In this document: in pieces, positions 1 to 5,381 of the stretch
Position numbering within the stretch: position 1 is the stretch's first letter
Layout of the letters: each line of letters opens with the position of its first letter
Made by a program: the position numbers and the translations under genes
Notes under the pieces: generated by a model
What the model saw: only the letters and a program-made list of their open reading frames with translations
Databases searched by the model: none
What the model was told of the DNA's origin: nothing
DNA from: an uncultured Prevotella sp.
GTDB taxonomy: Bacteria; Bacteroidota; Bacteroidia; Bacteroidales; Bacteroidaceae
Direction of reading: 5' to 3'
Assembly: GCA_937901345.1 (NCBI GenBank)
Contig: CALCHM010000116.1
Coordinates: 1 to 7,201, forward strand
DNA: 7,201 nucleotides

Positions 1-31
1 GGACGAGCAACTTTAGTTGCGGAGGGGGTCT
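1..31. repeat. Truncated end of a REP-like palindromic intergenic repeat
   Basis: The first bases contain a small hairpin, GCAAC-TTTA-GTTGC (7-20), followed directly by GGAGGGGGT (21-29). The left arm of the composite repeat at 3252-3304 has the same design: hairpin CCACC-TTT-GGCGG followed by the identical nine bases GGAGGGGGT. I infer that this is the 3' part of a third copy of the same dispersed family, with the rest beyond the left window edge. The hairpin sequences differ but the pairing is kept, as expected for a structure-conserved repeat. It lies beyond the terminator of the cdsA unit, so it is probably not in that transcript. The evidence is short, so an unrelated GC-rich hairpin is possible. 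Confidence 0.5.
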
Positions 32-84
32 GTTAAAGTTCTTGGGTTCCTATATTATTGCCAAAATAAAGGGGCAACATCGGC

Positions 85-122
85 AATAAATAAGGGACGC
101 ACAAGCCGAAGCGTACGTCCCT
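85..122 (-). terminator. Intrinsic terminator of the rsfS-ftsH-cdsA unit
   Basis: Read leftward, AGGGACGTAC (122-113) pairs with GTGCGTCCCT (102-93). This is ten pairs including one U-G wobble. After a two-base bulge the stem is capped by GC-UUCG-GC, a stable UUCG tetraloop. The stem is followed by TATTTATT, which is U-rich in the leftward RNA. There is no T tract on the other strand, so it acts leftward. It starts about 117 bases past the cdsA stop codon, and no gene lies between. Confidence 0.75.
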
Positions 123-238
123 AACAATCAAGTTATATATGCATCGCATGGTCACGTGAAGTTTACAAGCAAGTATAGCGATGCTACATACAATGTTTAC
201 GTGAAACACTAGCTTACAAGGCATTTTCACATTGCCAC

Positions 239-1081
239 TTAACAAACCAGGTAAAGGTACACTACCGCCGCTGGTATGGCAAGCAGGGCAGAGTCGAAGC
301 GGTCAAGCAATCCACCATGTCCAGGAAGAATGGTGCCGCTATCCTTGATGCCCACCTGGCGCTTCAAGAGACTCTCTACGAGGTCACCCCATGTGCCAAA
401 GACGCACACCGTGAGCGCCAATCCCATCCATTGCCAAAGTGTCATGTACTGGGGTTCGTAGGCATAAATACCCCAGGCCGCGGCAAGGCAGAGAAGTCCT
501 CCACCGATGCTGCCCACCCATGACTTCTTAGGCGAAATGCGGGGAAATAGTTTGGCGGGGAAATAACGACTCAAGAGACTTCCTACGAGATACGCTCCCG
601 TGTCGCTCATCCAAAGGAAGATGAAGACAGAAAGGGGATAAATGAAATCATAACGCATTTCATTAGCAAAACTATCATAGTGCAACCCCAACACCGAAAG
701 CAGGGCGAAGGGCAACGCAATGTAGATTTGCGAAGCAAAGGCATAGGCCCAGTTCTTCAACGGATGAGGTTCCTGACGATAGAGTTCGCTCACCAAGAGA
801 TAAATGAGCGTAAGCAGATAAGGCATGAACTCACGCGTCGAAATCATCCCGAGTTGATACCCACCCACGGCAAACACGAGGTAAAAACCTGCTACGGCGC
901 TTATGAGGCGGTTCATGGAGGCACCAGCATGGTTATTAACAATCGTGCCAAACTCCCAAATGGTGAGTCCCGCCACAATGCTGAAAAGCAGGATGAGCGA
1001 CACGGGATTATAAAGAATGCAGCCAATTAGCAATGCCGCAAAAGTAAGGCCAGTGATGGCGCGGATAATAAAATTCTTCAT
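239..1081 (-). CDS. cdsA: Phosphatidate cytidylyltransferase (CDP-diacylglycerol synthase)
   Basis: CdsA makes CDP-diacylglycerol from phosphatidic acid and CTP in the inner membrane, the branch point for phosphatidylethanolamine and acidic phospholipids. The 280-residue product is hydrophobic almost throughout, with about seven or eight likely membrane segments, the usual size and build of the family. The CdsA signature is intact at residues 237-263: S237, KR (240-241), KD (246-247), LPGHGG (252-257), DR (260-261) and D263. Other family landmarks are SDTGAYLVG (159-167) and SPKKSWVG (183-190). The ATG at 1079-1081 gives a normal N-terminus that runs straight into the first membrane helix. 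No Shine-Dalgarno motif is seen, which is common in Bacteroidota. It is the last gene of the leftward unit, 72 bases after ftsH, and is followed by a hairpin terminator. The assignment is very secure. Confidence 0.97.
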   Translation of the reverse strand: MKNFIIRAITGLTFAALLIGCILYNPVSLILLFSIVAGLTIWEFGTIVNNHAGASMNRLISAVAGFYLVFAVGGYQLGMISTREFMPYLLTLIYLLVSELYRQEPHPLKNWAYAFASQIYIALPFALLSVLGLHYDSFANEMRYDFIYPLSVFIFLWMSDTGAYLVGSLLSRYFPAKLFPRISPKKSWVGSIGGGLLCLAAAWGIYAYEPQYMTLWQWMGLALTVCVFGTWGDLVESLLKRQVGIKDSGTILPGHGGLLDRFDSALLAIPAAVVYLYLVC

Positions 1082-1101
1082 TAGATGTTATGGTGTTTGT
1101 G

Positions 1102-1134
1102 CTATAGCCACTATAGTTTTCTATAGTTCCTATA
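1102..1134. repeat. Phased CTATAG repeats in the ftsH-cdsA gap
   Basis: The palindromic hexamer CTATAG occurs at 1102-1107, 1111-1116 and 1121-1126, with a partial copy CTATA at 1130-1134. The starts are 9, 10 and 9 bases apart, close to one DNA helical turn, so all copies face the same side of the helix. They sit between the ftsH stop and the cdsA start, 21 to 53 bases before the cdsA ATG. The role is unknown: a repeated protein-binding site, an RNA feature or drift of a short tandem repeat are all possible. Confidence 0.5.
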
Positions 1135-1153
1135 ATCCCCAATAAAACATGAG

Positions 1154-3196
1154 TTACTCAGCGTTTTGCGCTTCCTCTGAGGCCTCCTGTCTGCGCTCTT
1201 CCTCAATCATGCGCTTGACGGCTTCGAGTTCGTCGGTGCGGTCGGTAAGAGGGAGTTGGGTTTCAGATTTTTGCTCTTCTTCAAGAATTTCGTCGGCACG
1301 ACTCTTCCACGGACGCTTGCCAAAGATGCGTTCAACGTCTTCGGTGAAGATGACTTCCTTGTCGCAAAGGAGGTTTGCGAGGTCGGCATGCTTCTCAGCA
1401 TTATCGGCGAGCAGGCGCTTTGCACGCTCATATTGCGCTTGGATGAGTTTGCTCACTTCGGCGTCAATCTTTTCGGCGGTGCTATCAGAATAGGGTTTTG
1501 TAAACCCATACTCCTGATTGTTGTAATAGCAGAGGTTAGAGAGCGAGTCGCTCATGCCGAGGTATGCCACCATGCCGTAAGCACGCTTCGTAACCGTTTC
1601 GAGGTCGTTAAGCGCTCCCGATGAGATATTACCCGTGAAGAGTTCTTCTGCGGCACGTCCGCCCAGTGTGGCGCATATTTCGTCGAGCATCTGATTCTTC
1701 GTAGTGATGGTGCGCTCTTCGGGCAAGTACCATGCCGCGCCGAGTGCTTGTCCGCGTGGCACGATGGTTACCTTCACGAGCGGATTGGCATGCTCCAAGA
1801 GCCATGAAACACTCGCATGCCCTGCTTCATGGATGGCAATGGTGCGTTTCTCGGCCTTCGTCATCACCTTCGTTTTCTTCTCCAATCCACCAATGATGCG
1901 GTCAACGGCGTCGAGGAAGTCTTGTTTTGAAACTACAGGTTTATTGTGACGAGCGGCAATGAGCGCAGCTTCATTACACACGTTAGCGATGTCGGCACCC
2001 GAGAATCCTGGAGTTTGACGTGCCAAGAAGTCGATATCGAGATTTTCTTCCTTCTTCAGAGGTTTGAGATGCACTCCAAAGATGGCGATACGCTCTTGAA
2101 GGTCGGGGAGTTCAACGTGGATTTGGCGGTCGAAGCGTCCTGCGCGGAGCAATGCTTCATCAAGGATTTCTACACGGTTGGTTGCCGCCAAGATGATGAC
2201 GCCTGAGTTATTGCCAAAACCGTCCATTTCCGTGAGCAACTGGTTGAGCGTGCTTTCACGTTCGTCATTCTGATTGAACGAGGGATTCTTTCCACGCGCA
2301 CGTCCGATGGCGTCAATTTCGTCGATAAAGATGATGCAGGGCGCCTTTTCCTTGGCCTTTGCAAAGAGGTCGCGCACACGACTCGCACCTACACCGACAA
2401 ACATTTCGACAAAGTCACTACCCGCAAGCGAGAAGAAGGGCACATCGGCCTCTCCCGCCACGGCCTTAGCAAGGAGGGTCTTACCCGTTCCCGGAGGACC
2501 TACGAGCAGGGCTCCCTTGGGAATTTTACCGCCCAATTCGGTGTATTTCTGAGGATTCTTGAGGAAGTCCACAATTTCCTTCACTTCCTGCTTGGGACCT
2601 TCTTGACCCGCAACATCGGCAAAGGTTACATGCTTTTCAGCTGATCCTTTATCAAAGAGGCGCGCACGACTCTTTCCAACATTGAAAATACCACCAGCAC
2701 CACCAGCACCGCCGCTCATGCGCTTCATGATGAAATACCAAAGTCCGATGAACAAGAAGATGGGCAAAATCGTGCTGAGAATGCTCATAAAAATGCCACT
2801 ATCTTCTTTAAAGGTCACCTTTCCCTTAAAGTCAACACTCTCCAAGAAAGAATCTACCTTGTCAGGACTTGGATAACGCGCGGTGAGCGTAGGGTGCTTT
2901 CCCGTTTGGTCAACGTTTTGCTTAAATACCTCTTGAATGTGTTTGCCAAGCACTACGAGACTTACTTGTCCGTCGGTCTTGTTCACTACAATCTCGTTGG
3001 TATATCCCTTTTGGACATAGGTCTTAAATTCAGAATAACTGATTTCTTTATTGATGCCGCCAGTTGCTTCACCACCCGAGAAAATCATGTAGGCAAGCAC
3101 CCCAATGGCAATGATGTAAATCCAACTGAGGTTGAAGCGCGGCATTTTGGGCTTCTCACCTCCTTGTTGGGGTTGTTGAAGATTGGGTTTGTTCAT
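1154..3196 (-). CDS. ftsH: ATP-dependent zinc metalloprotease FtsH
   Basis: FtsH is a hexameric, membrane-anchored AAA+ protease that extracts and degrades misfolded membrane proteins and some regulators. I start it at the ATG at 3194-3196 (MNKPNLQQPQ), giving 680 residues. The open frame continues 22 codons upstream, but that part is encoded by the 7-base tandem repeats and the edge of the intergenic repeat and does not resemble an FtsH N-terminus. Residues 25-40 and about 134-157 are membrane helices around a periplasmic domain. A Gly-rich linker (161-169) leads to the AAA+ module: Walker A GPPGTGKT (233-240), pore motif MFVG (265-268), Walker B IIFIDE (288-293), and the second region of homology ending in RAGRFDR (351-357) with the arginine fingers. 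The zinc site is HEAGH (456-460), with D531 as probable third ligand. The tail from about 631 is highly charged. All catalytic residues are present. It lies 312 bases after rsfS and 72 before cdsA. Confidence 0.97.
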   Translation of the reverse strand: MNKPNLQQPQQGGEKPKMPRFNLSWIYIIAIGVLAYMIFSGGEATGGINKEISYSEFKTYVQKGYTNEIVVNKTDGQVSLVVLGKHIQEVFKQNVDQTGKHPTLTARYPSPDKVDSFLESVDFKGKVTFKEDSGIFMSILSTILPIFLFIGLWYFIMKRMSGGAGGAGGIFNVGKSRARLFDKGSAEKHVTFADVAGQEGPKQEVKEIVDFLKNPQKYTELGGKIPKGALLVGPPGTGKTLLAKAVAGEADVPFFSLAGSDFVEMFVGVGASRVRDLFAKAKEKAPCIIFIDEIDAIGRARGKNPSFNQNDERESTLNQLLTEMDGFGNNSGVIILAATNRVEILDEALLRAGRFDRQIHVELPDLQERIAIFGVHLKPLKKEENLDIDFLARQTPGFSGADIANVCNEAALIAARHNKPVVSKQDFLDAVDRIIGGLEKKTKVMTKAEKRTIAIHEAGHASVSWLLEHANPLVKVTIVPRGQALGAAWYLPEERTITTKNQMLDEICATLGGRAAEELFTGNISSGALNDLETVTKRAYGMVAYLGMSDSLSNLCYYNNQEYGFTKPYSDSTAEKIDAEVSKLIQAQYERAKRLLADNAEKHADLANLLCDKEVIFTEDVERIFGKRPWKSRADEILEEEQKSETQLPLTDRTDELEAVKRMIEEERRQEASEEAQNAE

Positions 3197-3206
3197 AGAA
3201 TTATGA

Positions 3207-3227
3207 GAGAAAGGAGAAAGGAGAAAG
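3207..3227. repeat. Three exact 7-bp tandem units before the ftsH start
   Basis: GAGAAAG is repeated exactly three times without interruption (3207-3213, 3214-3220, 3221-3227). In the leftward transcript it reads as CTTTCTC units, a pyrimidine-only tract lying 11 to 31 bases upstream of the ftsH ATG, where a ribosome would first contact the message. A 7-base unit is prone to slippage, so copy number could vary between strains. Whether it affects translation is unknown. Confidence 0.7.
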
Positions 3228-3251
3228 ACCATGCGGATTGAAGTCCGGACG

Positions 3252-3393
3252 GCGCTCTCCACCTGTTTATAGGGGGAGTACCACCTTTGGCGGGGAGGGG
3301 GTGCTGAATATTGTTAGTTGAATCATCCAGGGTATTATCTGCACTCTCTCACCACTTCGTGGTCCCCTCTCCCTATGAACAGGGAGAGAGCGC
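3252..3393. repeat. Composite inverted repeat (BIME-like pair of REP-like elements)
   Basis: Two arms of 53 bases, 3252-3304 and the reverse complement of 3341-3393, align over nearly their whole length around a 36-base centre (3305-3340). Both begin GCGCTCTC, share CCTGTT and CATAGGG or TATAGGG in register, contain ACCAC, and end GTGC. Each arm holds two small hairpins. In the right arm CTCTCCCT (3367-3374) pairs with AGGGAGAG (3381-3388), and ACCAC-TTC-GTGGT spans 3351-3363. Its ends (3341-3350 and 3384-3393) also pair over ten bases with one wobble, so a three-way junction can form. In the left arm the inner hairpin is CCACC-TTT-GGCGG: the sequence has changed but the fold is kept. No frame here looks coding. 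The design resembles REP palindromes paired as BIMEs, which in other bacteria are spread by Y1 transposases. No transposase is in the window, so that link is inference. Confidence 0.75.
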
Positions 3394-3442
3394 AATCCAG
3401 CACACTTACTCGCCTTCTCGTACCTTGTTTATTTGTCAACTA

Positions 3443-3490
3443 TTATAAGGTGCACAATGCTTAAAACCTAAAAGCGAAGCGACCTTATAA
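3443..3490 (-). repeat. 9-bp inverted repeat downstream of rsfS
   Basis: TTATAAGGT (3443-3451) and ACCTTATAA (3482-3490) are perfect reverse complements separated by 30 bases. The right half lies inside a run of ACCTTA-like words (3482-3502). In the leftward RNA a hairpin could form 19 bases past the rsfS stop codon. The following bases are TAGTTGAC, not a U tract, so it is a poor intrinsic terminator. It may be an mRNA 3'-end stabiliser or chance within a low-complexity AT-rich stretch. Confidence 0.35.
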
Positions 3491-3508
3491 CCTTAAAACC
3501 TTGTCTGG

Positions 3509-3868
3509 TTAATCAAGATCGGGAATTTCTGTAATATTGGCGTCAGCCCAAATGTTTTCAATATCATAAAACTCGCGCGCATCGGGCACAAGAATATGCA
3601 CCATCACGGTGCCATAATCAGCCGCCACCCAAATGGCATTGTTCAAACCCGCCACCGTTGCAGGTTTTTCGCCCGCCTGCTTGCGTGCAAATTCTTCTAC
3701 TGAGTCGGCAATGGCATCCACCTGTTGGGGCGTATTACCCGTACATACCACGAAGTATTGTGCTGGAGCTGTATCAAACTTAGTGAGGTCACACACAACG
3801 ATGTTGCGACCCTTCTTTTCTTGTATTCCGTCGATAATTGCGTTTACAAGTTTAGGAAATGTAGTCAT
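3509..3868 (-). CDS. rsfS: Ribosomal silencing factor RsfS (Iojap/YbeB family)
   Basis: RsfS binds ribosomal protein uL14 on the 50S subunit and blocks joining with 30S, lowering translation when nutrients are scarce. The 119-residue product is the usual length. Family landmarks are VVCDL (24-28), the FVVCTGNTPQQVDAIAD segment (39-55), W80, DYG (84-86), VMVHI (88-92) with H91, and the C-terminal run R98, F100, Y101, E104, W107 and D109, matching the typical R-x-F-Y-x-x-E-x-x-W-x-D-A pattern. The ATG at 3866-3868 gives a standard N-terminus, and a Bacteroidota-type promoter lies about 40 bases upstream. It is the first gene of the leftward unit with ftsH and cdsA. The long, repeat-filled gap before ftsH means ftsH may not depend only on this promoter, although I found no good second promoter there. 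Confidence 0.95.
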   Translation of the reverse strand: MTTFPKLVNAIIDGIQEKKGRNIVVCDLTKFDTAPAQYFVVCTGNTPQQVDAIADSVEEFARKQAGEKPATVAGLNNAIWVAADYGTVMVHILVPDAREFYDIENIWADANITEIPDLD

Positions 3869-3909
3869 GTCTATTTAGTTAATTGTAAAAGGTTCATAAT
3901 AAGCATCTG

Positions 3910-3940
3910 CAAAATTACTTATTTATTTTGAAATAACAAT
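3910..3940 (-). promoter_or_regulatory. Bacteroidota-type promoter for rsfS-ftsH-cdsA
   Basis: Read leftward, TAATTTTG (3917-3910) fits the -7 consensus TAnnTTTG exactly. ATTG (3940-3937) lies 19 bases upstream as the -33 element, one base off TTTG. The spacing agrees with promoters described in Bacteroides. Transcription would start near 3903, giving a leader of about 35 bases before the rsfS ATG. Confidence 0.6.
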
Positions 3941-3969
3941 ATGTATTTTGCTACAGATGATTGCTTTAA

Positions 3970-4048
3970 TGGGGTTCTTCGAATATATTAACGAATATGA
4001 ACTTTTTGAACTAGCCATAACGAATATTCGGAAATAAAAATAACCCCA
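3970..4048. repeat. Compound inverted repeat with GAATAT copies upstream of rsfS
   Basis: TGGGGTT (3970-3976) is the reverse complement of AACCCCA (4042-4048). Inside, TTCGAATAT (3978-3986) pairs with ATATTCGGAA (4023-4032) with one bulged base. GAATAT occurs three times in the same direction (3981, 3993 and 4022), twice as the longer AACGAATAT (3990-3998, 4019-4027), and CGAATATTCG (4021-4030) is a perfect 10-bp palindrome. The block starts 30 bases upstream of the putative rsfS -33 element. It could be an operator region or the structured part of an unannotated RNA. The sequence alone does not decide. Confidence 0.45.
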
Positions 4049-4193
4049 ATAACACATGGATAACGCAACAAAAACTGCTTATCGATACCTTGTAGAGAAC
4101 CGCACGAATACCAGACTACATATCCAACAAAAGAACTACCAAGGGAGTTTTTTACAAGGGGTTGTTTAGATTTCGGATTTATTTTTCAAGAAA

Positions 4194-4229
4194 ATTGAAA
4201 CACCTTCTAAAAATATAGGATTATATTTG
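4194..4229 (+). promoter_or_regulatory. Candidate promoter of the lipoprotein gene
   Basis: TATATTTG (4222-4229) fits the Bacteroidota -7 consensus TAnnTTTG exactly. The best -33 match is ATTG at 4194-4197, about four bases farther away than usual, so only the -7 half is strong. A start near 4236 would leave a leader of about 150 bases. Confidence 0.45.
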
Positions 4230-4385
4230 CAACAACAAAGGTGAAAAATCTCTCCACCGAAACCACGCCACTACTTTCACACAAGATTTTTCTATAAAGA
4301 CGTTTATCTTTACGCTCCACAATATAATAGGCAATAATATTACAAAAAAATACAATTTCTATAACACCAATCCATTTCACACATT
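4230..4385 (+). other. Long AT-rich leader before the lipoprotein gene
   Basis: This is the presumed 5' untranslated region. I see no open frame of note, no recognised riboswitch and no Shine-Dalgarno motif. The only structure is a weak AT hairpin, TAAAGA (4295-4300) with TCTTTA (4307-4312). The last 60 bases are nearly free of G and rich in A, a common context for Bacteroidota translation starts. Upstream of it, 4049-4193 holds only a 37-codon ATG frame (4056-4169), which I do not call as a gene. Confidence 0.3.
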
Positions 4386-5051
4386 ATGAAAAAGAACTTC
4401 CTTACATGCTTGTTTATCGGCGCATCTGTAGTAGTTACAGGTTGCACATCTTCCGCTGCGCTTTCATCTTGGCATTCACAACAAGCAACAACGGGTAACA
4501 CTACAGCTAGTTCATCTCAAAATTACGGCAGCATCGGTGCTGGACTTGAAAAACTGTTGGGTTCACTTCTCAACAATACGACGCTGAACCAGAAGGACAT
4601 CCTAGGAACATGGAATTACACCAGCGCCGACTGCGTTTTCGAAACCGAAAACTTTCTCATGAAAGCAGGTGGTGAAATTGCGGCAGCTAAAGTCGAAGAG
4701 AAAATCAATGCTTCTCTCACAAAACTGGGACTCACGGGCAACCAAATTTCATTCACCTTTAATGCTGACAATACGTACACCGCAACGATTAAAGGACGCC
4801 TGATTCAAGGAACATATGCACTCGACCTTGAAAATAAAACCATCACGCTGACCTACCTTAACGGACTGGGCACCATCACACCTCAAATCGCCAAGACAAA
4901 CAATACGTTGAGTCTGCTCTACGATGCAGACAAACTCTTGAAATTCTTGACTAACATATCTGCCGTGTCCAACAACTCAACATTAACCACACTCAACAAA
5001 CTCTTGAAATCCTACGATGGCATGCTTATCGGTATGGAATTGCAGAAATAA
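4386..5051 (+). CDS. DUF4923 family lipoprotein, function unknown
   Basis: This 221-residue secreted lipoprotein matches, by its conserved stretches, the Bacteroidales family DUF4923. Residues 1-20 form a lipoprotein signal: KK at 2-3, a hydrophobic core, and lipobox V17-T-G-C20, so Cys20 should be lipidated. No acidic patch follows the cysteine, arguing against the Bacteroidota surface-export signal and for a place facing the periplasm. Residues 21-70 are a Ser/Thr/Gln/Asn-rich linker. The conserved part begins at ILGTWNYTSADCVFETENFL (72-91), runs through an Ala/Lys-rich helical stretch (about 92-115), and then alternates as beta strands (ISFTFNADNTYTATIKG, 121-137; GTYALDLENKTITLTY, 142-157). 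LGTWNY and FTFNADNTYT recall lipocalin-like beta-barrel domains, but a ligand cannot be read from sequence. It is a single-gene unit, divergent from rsfS and convergent with glgB. The lipoprotein call is firm; the family name rests on my recognition of the motifs. Confidence 0.85.
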   Translation: MKKNFLTCLFIGASVVVTGCTSSAALSSWHSQQATTGNTTASSSQNYGSIGAGLEKLLGSLLNNTTLNQKDILGTWNYTSADCVFETENFLMKAGGEIAAAKVEEKINASLTKLGLTGNQISFTFNADNTYTATIKGRLIQGTYALDLENKTITLTYLNGLGTITPQIAKTNNTLSLLYDADKLLKFLTNISAVSNNSTLTTLNKLLKSYDGMLIGMELQK

Positions 5052-5084
5052 TGATAGGTCGGGAATACTTTCAAATGACTTTAT

Positions 5085-5108
5085 GCTGTTCGTACAGCTA
5101 ATTTTATT
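5085..5108 (+). terminator. Weak intrinsic terminator candidate after the lipoprotein gene
   Basis: GCTGT (5085-5089) pairs with ACAGC (5094-5098) around the loop TCGT. The tail TAATTTTATT is T-rich on the plus strand. It begins 33 bases past the lipoprotein stop, the usual distance. The stem is only five pairs, so read-through to the stronger hairpin at 5319-5360 is likely. Confidence 0.4.
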
Positions 5109-5109
5109 C

Positions 5110-5158
5110 TTCTACAGGATTTTCAGATTTTCCCTCGCGACTCTCGCGAAACGTAGAA
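5110..5158. repeat. Nested inverted repeats in the convergent gap
   Basis: TTCTAC (5110-5115) is the reverse complement of GTAGAA (5153-5158). Between them lies TCGCGA-CTC-TCGCGA (5135-5149), two copies of a self-palindromic hexamer that can also pair with each other. No T tract follows. The rest of the gap between the lipoprotein and glgB (5159-5318) shows nothing recognisable and no credible coding frame. Confidence 0.35.
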
Positions 5159-5318
5159 AGAAGGTATCGCCCCAAACGATTATTTGTTGAATTCGTATAA
5201 TGTTGATTATTGCGTTTCCACGTATCGCAAGCATCTACTCGTATTAGGTGGCACAGAATCCACAAATTACACACACTTCATTCGTGCTGTTAATAAAATT
5301 AGGTAGTAATATTTCACC

Positions 5319-5360
5319 AAGAAGACCTTTGGACAAGAACAGTCCAAAGGTCTTCTTTTT
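5319..5360. terminator. Strong hairpin terminator between convergent genes
   Basis: AAGAAGACCTTTGGAC (5319-5334) and its exact reverse complement (5342-5357) form a perfect 16-bp stem with a 7-base loop. On the plus strand the 3' arm runs into a TTTTT tract (5356-5360), the classic form for rightward transcripts from the lipoprotein side. On the minus strand the hairpin begins 22 bases past the glgB stop, the normal place for its terminator, but the following bases GGTGAAAT are not U-rich. I read it as a shared, bidirectional terminator that is stronger rightward. Confidence 0.8.
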
Positions 5361-5381
5361 AATGACAATATTTCAAATACA

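Noticed and set aside
33..245. 70-codon leftward frame overlapping the end of cdsA
   Set aside because: It runs through the terminator hairpin at 93-122, has no recognisable domain and overlaps cdsA. It is best seen as a chance frame.
3197..3262. Longer ftsH start adding 22 residues (MESAVRTSIRMV...)
   Set aside because: These codons lie in the 7-base tandem repeat and the edge of the intergenic repeat. FtsH proteins normally begin shortly before the first membrane helix, as the ATG at 3194-3196 gives.
3252..3393. CRISPR array or insertion sequence in the rsfS-ftsH gap
   Set aside because: There are only two copies, in inverted orientation, with no regular spacers and no transposase frame. 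The internal hairpins fit a REP-like element better.
3443..3490. Intrinsic terminator separating rsfS from ftsH
   Set aside because: The stem is AT-rich with a 30-base loop and no U tract follows, so I list it only as an inverted repeat.
4088..4159. CCTTGTA (4088-4094) and TACAAGG (4153-4159) as a structured RNA
   Set aside because: A 7-bp match across 58 bases with no supporting inner pairing is likely by chance in this AT-rich spacer.
4230..4385. Riboswitch in the lipoprotein leader
   Set aside because: The leader is AT-rich with one weak hairpin and shows no motif of a riboswitch class that I know.
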